A stretch of 64,000 nt of DNA from Stenotrophomonas sp. Ste86. GTDB taxonomy: Bacteria > Pseudomonadota > Gammaproteobacteria > Xanthomonadales > Xanthomonadaceae. The notes under the pieces were generated by a model. It was not told the origin of the DNA. It worked only from the letters and a program-made list of their open reading frames with translations, and did not search any database. Within the stretch, counting starts at the first letter, position 1. The number at the start of each line of letters is the position of its first letter. Shown here one piece after another: positions 16,590-24,894 of the stretch. Made by a program: the position numbers and the translations under genes. The stretch spans positions 75,445 to 139,444 of the forward strand of contig NZ_JALJRW010000006.1 in the NCBI RefSeq assembly GCF_024519465.1. The letters run 5' to 3'.

Positions 16590-17639
16590 ATGGCTGCTGC
16601 CCTCCGCCACGACTGGCACCGCGACGAACTGCTGGCGCTGTTCGCACTGCCGTTCCCGGACCTGCTGCACCGCGCCGCCGGCATCCACCGCGAGCACTTC
16701 GATGCGGCGGAAGTGCAGGTTTCCACCCTGCTGTCGGTCAAGACCGGCGGCTGCCCGGAGGACTGCGCGTATTGCCCCCAGGCGCAGCGCTACAGCACCG
16801 GGGTGGCGGCGCAGAAGCTGATGGACACCGAGGCGGTGGTCGCCAAGGCACGCCAGGCCAAGGCCGCCGGTGCGTCGCGGTTCTGCATGGGCGCGGCCTG
16901 GCGCTCGCCCAAGGATCGCGATGTGCCCAAGGTGGCGGCGATGATCCGCGAGGTGAAGGCGCTGGGGCTGGAGACCTGCGCCACCCTGGGCATGCTCAGC
17001 GGCGACCAGGCCGTGGCCCTGCGCGAGGCCGGGCTGGACTACTACAACCACAACCTGGACACCGCGCCGGACTACTACGACGCGATCATCCACACCCGCC
17101 AGTACCAGGACCGCCTGGATACCCTGGCGCACGTGCGCGATGCCGGGCTGAAGACCTGCTGCGGCGGCATCGTCGGCATGGGTGAAACCCGTGAGCAGCG
17201 CGCGGGCCTGCTGCTGGCGCTGGCCACGCTGCCCGCGCATCCCGATTCGGTACCGATCAATCGGCTGGTGCAGGTCGCCGGCACGCCCCTGCACGGCATC
17301 GCCGAACTGGACCCGTTCGAGTTCGTGCGGATGATCGCGGTGGCGCGCATCGTCATGCCGCGCTCGATGGTGCGGCTGTCGGCCGGGCGCGAAGCGATGA
17401 GCGATGAGCTGCAGGCGCTGTGCTTCCTTGCCGGGGCCAACTCGATCTTCCATGGCGAAAAGCTGCTCACCACCGGCAACCCGGACACCGCGCGCGACCT
17501 GGCCCTGTTCGAACGGCTGGGCCTGCGCCCGATGGCGGTCCAGGTGGACGCGGCCGACCACGACCACCCGGGCACGGTCCACGCCGACATCACGGCCGAG
17601 GCAGGCCGCTGCAAGGGTGGCTGCGAGCAGGCCGCCTGA
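16590..17639 (+). CDS. bioB: Biotin synthase
   Basis: 349-aa radical-SAM enzyme that inserts sulfur into dethiobiotin in the last step of biotin synthesis. The radical-SAM cysteine motif is in [13 protein letters not shown]. Other family segments are [57 protein letters not shown] and [17 protein letters not shown]. The ATG at 16590 follows AGGA by 6 bases; the frame is open 63 bases further upstream but that part is not family-like. First gene of the rightward biotin cluster. Confidence 0.97.
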   Translation: MAAALRHDWHRDELLALFALPFPDLLHRAAGIHREHFDAAEVQVSTLLSVKTGGCPEDCAYCPQAQRYSTGVAAQKLMDTEAVVAKARQAKAAGASRFCMGAAWRSPKDRDVPKVAAMIREVKALGLETCATLGMLSGDQAVALREAGLDYYNHNLDTAPDYYDAIIHTRQYQDRLDTLAHVRDAGLKTCCGGIVGMGETREQRAGLLLALATLPAHPDSVPINRLVQVAGTPLHGIAELDPFEFVRMIAVARIVMPRSMVRLSAGREAMSDELQALCFLAGANSIFHGEKLLTTGNPDTARDLALFERLGLRPMAVQVDAADHDHPGTVHADITAEAGRCKGGCEQAA

Positions 17640-17724
17640 GGGCGGCGCCCGGCCGGCCCTGCCGGGGCAGCGCCGGGCCCGTCAACCGGGTACGCTAACC
17701 GCCCATCCATGCCAGCCGACGACC

Positions 17725-18936
17725 ATGGCCCGCCCCGACCTGCACGACCGCATCCAGGCCCAGCGCAAGCTCCGCGACGCGCAGGGGCGCATCCGCGTGC
17801 GCCGCACGGTGACCCGTCGCGACGGTGTGCGGCTGGAGATCGACGGCCAATGGCTGACCGGCTTCTGCAGCAATGACTATCTCGGGCTGTCGCAACAGTT
17901 CGGCGTGGTCAGCGCGCTGCAGGACGCGGCCGCGCGCGAAGGTGCCGGCGCCACCGCCTCGCACCTGATCTGCGGCCACCATGCCCTGCATGAAGCGCTC
18001 GAACAGGAAATGGCCGACTGGCTCGGTTATCCGCGCGCGCTGCTGTTCGGCAGCGGCTTTGCCGCCAACCTGGCGGTGCAGCAGGCCCTGCTCAGCGAAG
18101 AAGACGATGTGTGCGTGCAGGACCGGCTCAACCACGCCAGCCTGCTGGATGCCGCGCGCCTGGCCGGTTGCCGTCTGCGCCGCTACCCGCACCTGGATAC
18201 CGAAGGCGCGCTGCGCCAGTTGAAGCACGCGCCGGACGGCGCGGCGATGCTGGTCACCGATGGCGTCTTCAGCATGGATGGCGACATCGCCCCGCTGCGT
18301 TCGCTGTCGCTGGTGGCGCGCATGCAGGAAGCGCTGCTGTACGTGGACGACGCGCACGGTATCGGCGTGGTCGGCGAGCACGGCCGCGGCTGCGTGGCCG
18401 ATGCCGGCCTGGGCGTGGCCGATGTGCCCTTGCAGCTGGCCACGCTGGGCAAGGCGCTCGGCGGCAGCGGTGCGGTAGTGCTTGGCGATGCAGCGCTGAT
18501 CCAGCACCTGGCCGAAACCGCACGTCCCTACATCTACACCACGGCGGTGTCGCCGGCCCAGGCCGCCGCGTCGCTGGCAGCGGTGAAGCTGGCCCGGCGC
18601 GATGACTGGCGCCGCGAAAAGCTGGCCGAGCTGGTCGGTGTGTTCCGCGCCGGTGCACGCCAGCACGGCCTGGAACTGATGCCGTCGGACACGCCGATCC
18701 AGCCGCTGCTGTGCGGCAGCGAATCGACGGTAATGGCGTTGTCGGCGGCACTGGAAGCCTCCGGCTTCCTGGTCAGCGCGATCCGCCCGCCGACCGTGCC
18801 CGAAGGCAAGGCGCGGCTGCGGGTGACGCTGTCCGCGCTGCACACCCCGGCCCAGGTACGCGCGCTCACCGATGCAATCGGGCATGCGCGCGATACCGTG
18901 CTGCGGCAGCAGTCGCTGGATGCACTGAGCGCGTGA
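17725..18936 (+). CDS. bioF: 8-amino-7-oxononanoate synthase
   Basis: 403-aa PLP enzyme that condenses pimeloyl-ACP (or -CoA) with alanine to give 8-amino-7-oxononanoate. Features: [10 protein letters not shown] near residue 48, [69 protein letters not shown] and the PLP lysine K243 in [10 protein letters not shown]. The start at 17725 begins the typical [10 protein letters not shown] sequence. It is 85 bases after bioB and 10 bases before bioH. Confidence 0.96.
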   Translation: MARPDLHDRIQAQRKLRDAQGRIRVRRTVTRRDGVRLEIDGQWLTGFCSNDYLGLSQQFGVVSALQDAAAREGAGATASHLICGHHALHEALEQEMADWLGYPRALLFGSGFAANLAVQQALLSEEDDVCVQDRLNHASLLDAARLAGCRLRRYPHLDTEGALRQLKHAPDGAAMLVTDGVFSMDGDIAPLRSLSLVARMQEALLYVDDAHGIGVVGEHGRGCVADAGLGVADVPLQLATLGKALGGSGAVVLGDAALIQHLAETARPYIYTTAVSPAQAAASLAAVKLARRDDWRREKLAELVGVFRAGARQHGLELMPSDTPIQPLLCGSESTVMALSAALEASGFLVSAIRPPTVPEGKARLRVTLSALHTPAQVRALTDAIGHARDTVLRQQSLDALSA

Positions 18937-18946
18937 GCCGGTCGCT

Positions 18947-19714
18947 GTGAGCCTGCATATCGAGGTGGTCGGGCACGGGCCGGCGCTGGTCCTCATCCAT
19001 GGCTGGGCGTTGCACGGCGGCGTGTTCGCACCACTGGTCGAGCGCCTGGCCGCGCAGCATCAGCTGCACCTGGTCGACCTGCCTGGCCACGGCCACAGCC
19101 ACGACGACCCCACCCCGCTGCGGTTGCCTTACGTGGTCAATGCGATTGCCGCGTCCACGCCGCCGGCGGTGTGGTGCGGCTGGTCGCTGGGCGGCCTGTT
19201 CGCGCTGCACGCTGCCGCCACGCTGCCGCAGGTGCGCGCGTTGGCGATGATCGCCGCGACCCCGCGCTTCGTGCGCGCCGACGATTGGCCGCACGCGGTC
19301 GAGCCGGCGGTGTTCGAACAGTTCGGCCAGGACCTGGCCACGGACTACCGCGGCACACTGGAACGCTTCCTGGCGCTGGATGCGATGGGCTCCGAACACG
19401 CCCGCCAGGAACTGCGCACCCTGCGCGACCTGCTCGTCGCGCGCGGCGAGCCGGCCCCGCGCGCGTTGCAGGAAGGATTGCGGCTGCTGGAAACCACCGA
19501 TCTGCGCGGCGCCCTGCCCGGCCTGGGCAAGCCCAGCCTGTGGCTGGCCGGCCAGCGCGACCGGCTGGTGTCGGCCAGGGCCATGCAGGCGGCGGCCGCA
19601 CTGGCCCCGGCGGCGCAGGCGCACGTGGTCGCCCACGGTGGCCACGCCCCGTTCCTGGGCCATAGCGATGAGGTTGCCGCGCAACTGCAACACTTCGTTG
19701 CCGCCCTGCCCTGA
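18947..19714 (+). CDS. bioH: Pimeloyl-ACP methyl ester carboxylesterase
   Basis: 255-aa alpha/beta hydrolase that removes the methyl ester from pimeloyl-ACP methyl ester. The catalytic serine is S80 in GWSLGG, the histidine H233 in HGGHAPFLGH, and an aspartate lies in GQRDRLVSA; the spacing agrees with E. coli BioH. LIHGWALHGG forms the oxyanion region. Start codon is GTG at 18947, 10 bases after bioF. Works with BioC, encoded two genes downstream, to make the pimelate moiety. Confidence 0.93.
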   Translation: MSLHIEVVGHGPALVLIHGWALHGGVFAPLVERLAAQHQLHLVDLPGHGHSHDDPTPLRLPYVVNAIAASTPPAVWCGWSLGGLFALHAAATLPQVRALAMIAATPRFVRADDWPHAVEPAVFEQFGQDLATDYRGTLERFLALDAMGSEHARQELRTLRDLLVARGEPAPRALQEGLRLLETTDLRGALPGLGKPSLWLAGQRDRLVSARAMQAAAALAPAAQAHVVAHGGHAPFLGHSDEVAAQLQHFVAALP

Positions 19715-19771
19715 CCTTGCCGCTACGCATCGCCGATCATGTACGCCCGTCTCCCACCACAGGATTGACCC

Positions 19772-20554
19772 ATGGACCTTGGAATCGCCGGGCGCTGGGC
19801 CCTGGTCTGCGCCGCCAGCAAAGGCCTCGGCCTGGGCTGCGCACGTGCGCTGGTGCGCGAAGGCGTCAACGTGGTGATCGCCGCGCGCGGTGAAGACGCG
19901 CTGGACCGCGCCGTACGCGAGCTGCAGGCGCTACCGGGCGCGCGCCAGGTCACCGGGGTGGTCGCCGACATCACCACCGACGAAGCCCGGCAGGCCGCGC
20001 TGGCGGCGTGCCCGCAGGTGGACATCCTGGTCAACAACGCCGGCGGCCCACCGGCCGGCGACTTCCGCCAGTTCACCCGCGAGGACTGGATCGCCGCGCT
20101 GGATGCCAACATGCTGGCCCCCATCGAACTGATCCGCGCCACCGTCGATGGCATGATCGAGCGCGGCTTCGGGCGGGTGGTCAACATCACCTCCTCGTCG
20201 GTGAAGGCCCCCATCGACATCCTCGGCCTGTCCAACGGCGCACGCTCGGGGCTGACCGGCTTCGTCGCCGGGCTGGCGCGCAAGACCGTGGCCCACAACG
20301 TCACCCTCAACAACCTGCTGCCGGGCCAGTTCGATACCGATCGCCTGCGCGGCAACTTCGCCTATCTCGCCCAGCAGCAGGGCATCGATGCCGGCCAGCT
20401 GGCCGAGCGCAAGCGCACCCACATTCCGGCCGGCCGTTTCGGCACCGCCGATGAGTTCGGCGCGGCCTGCGCGTTCCTGTGCAGCGCGCACGCCGGCTAC
20501 ATCACCGGGCAGAACCTGCTGATCGACGGCGGCGCCTACCCCGGCACGTTCTGA
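19772..20554 (+). CDS. Atypical short-chain dehydrogenase/reductase in the biotin cluster
   Basis: 260-aa SDR-fold protein. The cofactor loop CAASKGLGLG and the NNAGG motif (about residues 88-92) are present, and serines SSS (141-143) occupy the usual catalytic serine position. The YxxxK dyad is absent: the aligned segment reads LGLSNGARSG, with no tyrosine or lysine. This pattern marks a recognised subgroup of SDR proteins annotated as 3-oxoacyl-ACP reductases; activity is not established. It lies 57 bases after bioH and 34 before bioC, so a role in making or elongating the BioC-tagged pimeloyl precursor is conceivable but unproven. Confidence 0.8.
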   Translation: MDLGIAGRWALVCAASKGLGLGCARALVREGVNVVIAARGEDALDRAVRELQALPGARQVTGVVADITTDEARQAALAACPQVDILVNNAGGPPAGDFRQFTREDWIAALDANMLAPIELIRATVDGMIERGFGRVVNITSSSVKAPIDILGLSNGARSGLTGFVAGLARKTVAHNVTLNNLLPGQFDTDRLRGNFAYLAQQQGIDAGQLAERKRTHIPAGRFGTADEFGAACAFLCSAHAGYITGQNLLIDGGAYPGTF

Positions 20555-20588
20555 CCTTCGCCATCGTGTTTTCCGCAGTGAGCCTTCC

Positions 20589-21473
20589 ATGACGTCCAGC
20601 TTCGATCCCCGCCACGTCCGCCGCGCGTTCTCGCGCGCCGCCCACAGCTACGATGCCGCCGCCGCGTTGCAGCGCGAGGTCGAAAAGCGCCTGCTCGAAT
20701 CGCTGGACTATCTGGAAGACCGGCAGCCGCAGGTGGTGCTGGATATCGGCAGCGGCACCGGCCATGCCAGCGCGGCGATGAAGAAGCGCTGGCCCAAGGC
20801 GCAGGTGATCGCCCTCGATCTGGCCGAGCCGATGCTGCGCGAAGCGAAGAAGCAGGCCGGCTGGTGGAAACCGTTCTCGCGTGTCTGCGCCGATGCACAG
20901 GCACTGCCGCTGCTGGACCAGAGCGTGGATGTGATCTACAGCAACCTGTGCCTGCAATGGGTGGACGACCTGCCGGCGGTGTTCGCCGGCTTCCGCCGCG
21001 CGCTCAAGCCCGGCGGCCTGCTGCTGTGTTCCACCTTCGGCCCGGACACGCTGGTCGAACTGCGCGAGGCCTTCGCCCAGGCCGACGCGGTGCCGCATGT
21101 CAGTCGCTTCGCCCCGATCGCGCAGTTCGGCGATGCGCTGATGATGTCCGGCTTCCGCGACCCGGTGCTGGACCGCGATCTGTTCACCCTCACCTACGAC
21201 GACCTGACCGCACTGATGCGCGAGCTGCAGGCCATTGGCGCCACCAACGCCCGCCAGGATCGCCGGCACACACTGACCGGTCGCGGACGCTTTGCCGCCG
21301 CACGCGCGGCCTACGAGCCGCTGCGCCGCGACGACGGCAAGCTGCCCAGCAGCTGGGAAGTGATCTACGCCCATGCCTGGGCACCCGAGGCCGGCGCCCC
21401 GATCCGCGAGCGCGGCCAGGACGTGGCCAGCGTGCCGGTGTCGGCCATCCCGATCCGGCGCAGAACGTCCTGA
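20589..21473 (+). CDS. bioC: Malonyl-ACP O-methyltransferase
   Basis: 294-aa SAM-dependent methyltransferase that methylates malonyl-ACP so that it can be elongated to pimeloyl-ACP methyl ester. Features: FDPRHVRRAFSRAAHSYDAA at the N-terminus (BioC-type), the SAM motif VVLDIGSGTGHASAAM, IALDLAEPML, ADAQALPLLDQSVDVIYSN with LCLQWV, and FRRALKPGGLLLCSTFGPDT. The C-terminus (SAIPIRRRTS) is encoded by sequence whose near-copies recur in the repeat array downstream. Last gene of the biotin cluster, convergent with the ElyC-like gene. Confidence 0.94.
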   Translation: MTSSFDPRHVRRAFSRAAHSYDAAAALQREVEKRLLESLDYLEDRQPQVVLDIGSGTGHASAAMKKRWPKAQVIALDLAEPMLREAKKQAGWWKPFSRVCADAQALPLLDQSVDVIYSNLCLQWVDDLPAVFAGFRRALKPGGLLLCSTFGPDTLVELREAFAQADAVPHVSRFAPIAQFGDALMMSGFRDPVLDRDLFTLTYDDLTALMRELQAIGATNARQDRRHTLTGRGRFAAARAAYEPLRRDDGKLPSSWEVIYAHAWAPEAGAPIRERGQDVASVPVSAIPIRRRTS

Positions 21474-22191
21474 GCCGACCGTTGGTCGGCTACCGGTGTG
21501 GCGGGTCGGTGGTCCAGCCGACCGACGGTCGGCTCTACGACGGGAACATGTCGCGGTGGAAGACGTAGATCTCCTGCACCGGGAACTTCGAGCTGGTGTG
21601 GAATCGGCGATCCCGATCCGTCGCAGAACGATTGATCGTAGAGCCGATCGTTGGTCGGCTGCCGTGTGGTCGGCTGCCCGTGTGGTCGGCTGCCGGTATG
21701 GCGGGTCGGCGGTCCAGCCGACCAACGGTCGGCTCTACGACGGGAACATGTCGTGGTGGAAGACGTAGATCTCCTGCACCGGGAACTTCGAGCTGGTATG
21801 GAATCGGCGATCCCGATCCGGCGCAGAACGATTGATCGTAGAGCCGACCGTTGGTCGGCTGCCTTTATGGTCGGCTACGCGTATGGTCGGCTACCCGTGT
21901 GGCGGGTCGGCGGTCCAGCCGACCAACGGTCGGCTCTACGACGGGAACATGTCGCGGTGGAAGACGTAGATCTCCTGCACCGGGAACTTCCAGCTGGTGT
22001 GGAATCGGCGATCCCGATCCGGCGCAGAACGATTGATCGTAGAGCCGACCGTTGGTCGGCTGCCGTGTGGTCGGCCACTCGTATGGTCGGCTGCCCGTGT
22101 GGCGGGTCGGTGGTCCAGCCGACCAACGGTCGGCTCTACGACGGGAACATGTCTGGTGGAAGCGGTCCAGCCGACCAACGGTCGGCTCTAC
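21474..22191. repeat. Tandem array of about 200-bp units with GTAG palindromes and copies of both flanking gene ends
   Basis: A 0.7-kb non-coding array fills the gap between convergent bioC and the ElyC-like gene. Each unit holds (a) a copy of the bioC tail (GATCCCGATCCGGCGCAGAA) at 21604, 21804 and 22005, the original being at 21441; (b) palindromes starting GTAGAGCCGACC, loop AAC; and (c) a copy of the tail of the ElyC-like gene (GATCTCCTGCACCGGGAACT) at 21568, 21768 and 21969, the original being near 22220. Unit lengths are 200 and 201 bp, with a truncated 52-bp partial unit at 22142-22193. The palindromes are SMAG/REP-like and could also terminate transcription from both sides. Confidence 0.9.
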
Positions 22192-22787
22192 GCCGGGAAC
22201 ATGTCGCGGTGGAAGAAGTAGATCTCCTGCACCAGGAACTTCCAGCTGGTGTGGAAGCTGCGGAAGCGGGTGCTCGGGGTCGAAGAGGACAGCGCGTCGA
22301 TGCCCAGCTCACGGGCCAGGCGCAGCGCGCGCGCCATGTGCAGCGGATCGCTGACGATGATCACCCGGTGCAGGTTGCGCTGCTCCATGAGCCGGCGTGC
22401 CTCGATCAGGTTCTGCCGGGTGGTACGCGAGGCGGTCTCGATCAGGATCGCCTTGTCCGGCACGCCCTGCTTGAGCGCGTAGCGCCGCGCCACCTGCGAT
22501 TCGGAAAAGCGCGCCCCGGTGCCGCCGTAGCCACCGGTGAAGATCAACAGCGGCGCATACCCCTGCTCGTACAGGTCCAGCCCATGGCGAATGCGCTCTT
22601 CGAACACCGGTGACGGCTTGGCATCGTAGGCCGCCGCGCCCAGCACGATGATCGCATCGGCCTTGGCGGCCTGGTCGCGCTCGCCCACCCACACGATCCA
22701 CGCGGTCACCCCGAGCAGCCAGGCGAACAGCACGACGCACAGCCGCCACAGCCAGCCGAGCAGGCCCACCCGCGCGTGCCCGCTCAT
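22188..22787 (-). CDS. YdcF/ElyC/SanA family (DUF218) membrane-anchored protein
   Basis: 199-aa protein with one N-terminal membrane segment (GWLWRLCVVLFAWLLGVTAW) and a DUF218 domain from about residue 42. Domain motifs are ADAIIVLGAAAYDAKPSPVF, GYAPLLIFTGGYG, ETASRTTRQNLIEARRL and RVIIVSDPLHMARALRLA. ElyC and SanA of this family affect envelope integrity in enteric bacteria; the biochemical role here is unknown. The TAG stop is supplied by the GTAG head of the adjacent palindrome. It overlaps the dehydratase gene by 4 bases, so the two are probably one transcript. Confidence 0.85.
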   Translation of the reverse strand: MSGHARVGLLGWLWRLCVVLFAWLLGVTAWIVWVGERDQAAKADAIIVLGAAAYDAKPSPVFEERIRHGLDLYEQGYAPLLIFTGGYGGTGARFSESQVARRYALKQGVPDKAILIETASRTTRQNLIEARRLMEQRNLHRVIIVSDPLHMARALRLARELGIDALSSSTPSTRFRSFHTSWKFLVQEIYFFHRDMFPA

Positions 22788-23743
22788 GCGCGCCCCCAGG
22801 GCAGTGCGTCCAGGTCGACATTGCCGCCAGACAGCACCAGCCCGACCCGCTGCCCGGCAAACCGCGCCGGGTCGGACAGGATCGCGGCCAGCACGATCGC
22901 CGAGGACGGTTCAACCACCTGCTTGAGCACCTGCCAGAGCAGCCGCATCGCCGCCAGGGTGGCCGCGTCGGGCACCGTGATGACCTCGGCCGCGCCGTGC
23001 AGCAGGGCGAAGTTGGGCGCGCCGAGGGTGGTGCGCAGGCCATCGCAGACGGTTGCCGGGGTGAAGTCGATGCGGCGTTCGCCGGCGGCCAGCGAGCGCG
23101 CGGTGTCGGCCGCGCCCTCCGGTTCGGCCAGCACCAGACGGGTGTTCGGTGCGACCGCCTGCAGCGCCAGGCGCGTGCCGGCGGCCAGACCACCACCGCC
23201 GACCGGCACCACCAGCACGTCGAACGGGCCGTGGCTGCGCAGCAGTTCCAGCGCCGCCGTGCCCTGGCCGGCCATTACCCGGGGGTCGGCATAGGGATGC
23301 ACCAGGCTGGCGCCGGTCCGGGCCTGCACCTCGGCGCACATGGCTTCGCGCGCCTCGATGCTGGACGCGCAACGCCACACCGTAGCGCCCTGCCGGGCGA
23401 TGTTGGCCAGCTTGGTGGCCACTGCCCCCTCGGGTACCACCACGTTGCAGGCAATGCCCCGGGTACGCGCGGCCAGCGCCAGCGCGGCGCCATGGTTGCC
23501 GGAGGAATGGGTGACCACCCCGCGCGCGGCCTGCTCCGGCTCCAGCGACCACACCGCATTGCAGGCGCCACGGAACTTGAAGGCGCCGCCGCGCTGCAGG
23601 TGCTCGGCCTTGAACGCCAGCGACGCGCCCGCCAGCCCGTCGAGCACGTGCGACTGCAGTACCGGGGTCACGCTGGCATACGGGGCGATGCGTGCGGCGG
23701 CCGCCAGGAGGTCGTCGACACAGGGCAAGGGTGAATCGCTCAT
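22784..23743 (-). CDS. Threonine/serine dehydratase family PLP enzyme
   Basis: 319-aa fold-type II PLP enzyme. The PLP lysine is in GGAFKFRGACNA (about residue 55), the substrate loop is SSGNHGAALALAA, and the phosphate-binding glycine loop is VPVGGGGLAAG. It is shorter than biosynthetic IlvA (no regulatory domain) and matches catabolic threonine dehydratase or serine racemase types; which reaction it performs cannot be read from the sequence. Start ATG at 23743. Upstream of the ElyC-like gene and overlapping it by 4 bases. Confidence 0.87.
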   Translation of the reverse strand: MSDSPLPCVDDLLAAAARIAPYASVTPVLQSHVLDGLAGASLAFKAEHLQRGGAFKFRGACNAVWSLEPEQAARGVVTHSSGNHGAALALAARTRGIACNVVVPEGAVATKLANIARQGATVWRCASSIEAREAMCAEVQARTGASLVHPYADPRVMAGQGTAALELLRSHGPFDVLVVPVGGGGLAAGTRLALQAVAPNTRLVLAEPEGAADTARSLAAGERRIDFTPATVCDGLRTTLGAPNFALLHGAAEVITVPDAATLAAMRLLWQVLKQVVEPSSAIVLAAILSDPARFAGQRVGLVLSGGNVDLDALPWGRA

Positions 23744-23889
23744 GACGCAAGATTAACGTATGCCCACGGTTCGCATCGCGCCGGTCGCGCGTGCCAACAT
23801 GGCAATCATTCATCGGATCGGGGCTGAGTTAAGGGCCGATTCAATGCGCCGGGCCGAAGCTGGCTCCATACCCTCGGGGGGACCCCATC

Positions 23890-24405
23890 ATGAAAATGCG
23901 CCTGATCTTCGCCGGTGGCCTGCTCTTGGCCCTGTCCGGCTGCGCCACCTACGACTATGTCGGCGGTGGCGGTGGCGGCAGCGGCTACTACCACGGCGCG
24001 CCGTCGGTGGAGTATCGCTACCCGTACGGCTATCCGTCCTACGGTTACGGGAGTGGCTACTACGGTGGCGGCTATTACGGCGGCGGGTATGGCGGTGGCT
24101 ACGGCTACGGGTATCCCAACTACCGTCCGTACCCGAACTATCGCCCGCCGCACAACCACCGGCCGCCGCCGCGCCCGGGCAACGGCGGAAATCCGCCGGT
24201 GCGTCCGGATCGCCCGCGTCCGTCCTACAACGGCGGCTCGCCGTGGCGGAACATGGACTCGGTCGGCCGCCCGCAACAGCAGCAGCGTCCCTCGCCGCCG
24301 CCGCAGTCGCGCCCGGCCCAGCAGGCCCCGCGCCCGGCCCAGCGGTCGAACGGGTCGCCGTGGCGGAACATGAACAATTTGCACCAGCGCACAGTTGAGC
24401 CCTGA
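23890..24405 (+). CDS. Gly/Tyr/Pro-rich lipoprotein with duplicated SPWRNM motif
   Basis: 171-aa predicted lipoprotein: signal peptide MKMRLIFAGGLLLALSGC with lipobox at residue 18, then a glycine and tyrosine repeat region (about 25-80), a Pro/Arg/Asn-rich stretch, and two copies of a short motif, NGGSPWRNM (114-122) and NGSPWRNM (154-161). Low complexity, no recognised enzymatic domain. The next residue after Cys is Ala, which would not retain it in the inner membrane, so an outer-membrane location is likely. Function unknown. Confidence 0.72.
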   Translation: MKMRLIFAGGLLLALSGCATYDYVGGGGGGSGYYHGAPSVEYRYPYGYPSYGYGSGYYGGGYYGGGYGGGYGYGYPNYRPYPNYRPPHNHRPPPRPGNGGNPPVRPDRPRPSYNGGSPWRNMDSVGRPQQQQRPSPPPQSRPAQQAPRPAQRSNGSPWRNMNNLHQRTVEP

Positions 24406-24576
24406 GCCGTCTTGATTTTCACCACCTACCCGGTTCAATCTAGTCAGGTGGTGACGGCTTCGGTCGCAAAGTGACAAAAGCGACAGAACGCGTCACATGC
24501 AGTTCTATGTCGATATCCGGCGGGAAACTCTGGATCCCCCCTGTTCCGGCCCCGTCGGATGTCGGCACCTACAACG

Positions 24577-24612
24577 CAGAAGGCCCCGCCATTGGTGGGG
24601 CCTTCTGTCTTT
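24577..24612 (+). terminator. Rho-independent terminator
   Basis: 11-bp stem CAGAAGGCCCC/GGGGCCTTCTG, extended by GCC/GGT inside, followed by TCTTT. It would end rightward transcripts from the Gly/Tyr-rich lipoprotein gene, 172 bases past its stop, or from an unannotated RNA. Confidence 0.7.
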
Positions 24613-24637
24613 GGCGCCGGCCCGTGGCCGGTCCCGG

Positions 24638-24675
24638 AAAAAAAACAGGGCCGACAGTCCCCCGACTGTCGACCC
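24638..24675 (-). terminator. Strong leftward terminator without an obvious upstream gene
   Basis: Read leftward: GGGTCGACAGTC, loop GGGG, GACTGTCGGCCC (one mismatch), then TG and a run of eight T. No leftward gene was found in 24676-24894, so either an unannotated leftward RNA ends here or the hairpin serves rightward transcripts. Confidence 0.65.
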
Positions 24676-24894
24676 TTCTGCTTCCCCGGGATGCGCATGG
24701 ACCGGCCCCTGTTCCAATTCCGGTCCGTAGCGCAAAGCGCCTGCCATCCTGGGTGCTATTGGGTTATCTGCAGAAAACGTGCCAACTTGAGGGTTGATTT
24801 CGTGCCCCCCGACGAATGGCGCTAAAATCGCCACCCGCGCCCTGACTCCAGGGCTGATCCTGGGCCGCCCGGCCCCGTCCCGAGCTCCTCCGCC

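Larger units (their letters stand above)
24406..24894. other. 489-bp intergenic region before mnmG
   Basis: No convincing protein-coding gene is seen here. It holds two strong hairpins (24577-24612 and 24640-24675) and the mnmG upstream region, which includes a GCTAAAATC element near 24822 that may be part of a -10 box. Space is left for a small RNA on either strand. Confidence 0.5.

Noticed and set aside
21936-22178. Short leftward open frame (80 aa) ending like the ElyC-like gene
   Set aside because: Only its last about 23 residues match the real gene's end, because of the tandem copies; it has no start signal and is part of the repeat.
21474-22191. Possible CRISPR array
   Set aside because: Repeat period is about 200 bp, there are no unique short spacers, and no cas genes are nearby; the repeats are palindromes plus gene-end copies.
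24444-24698. Short open frames in the gap before mnmG
   Set aside because: They run through two strong terminators and lack ribosome binding sites.
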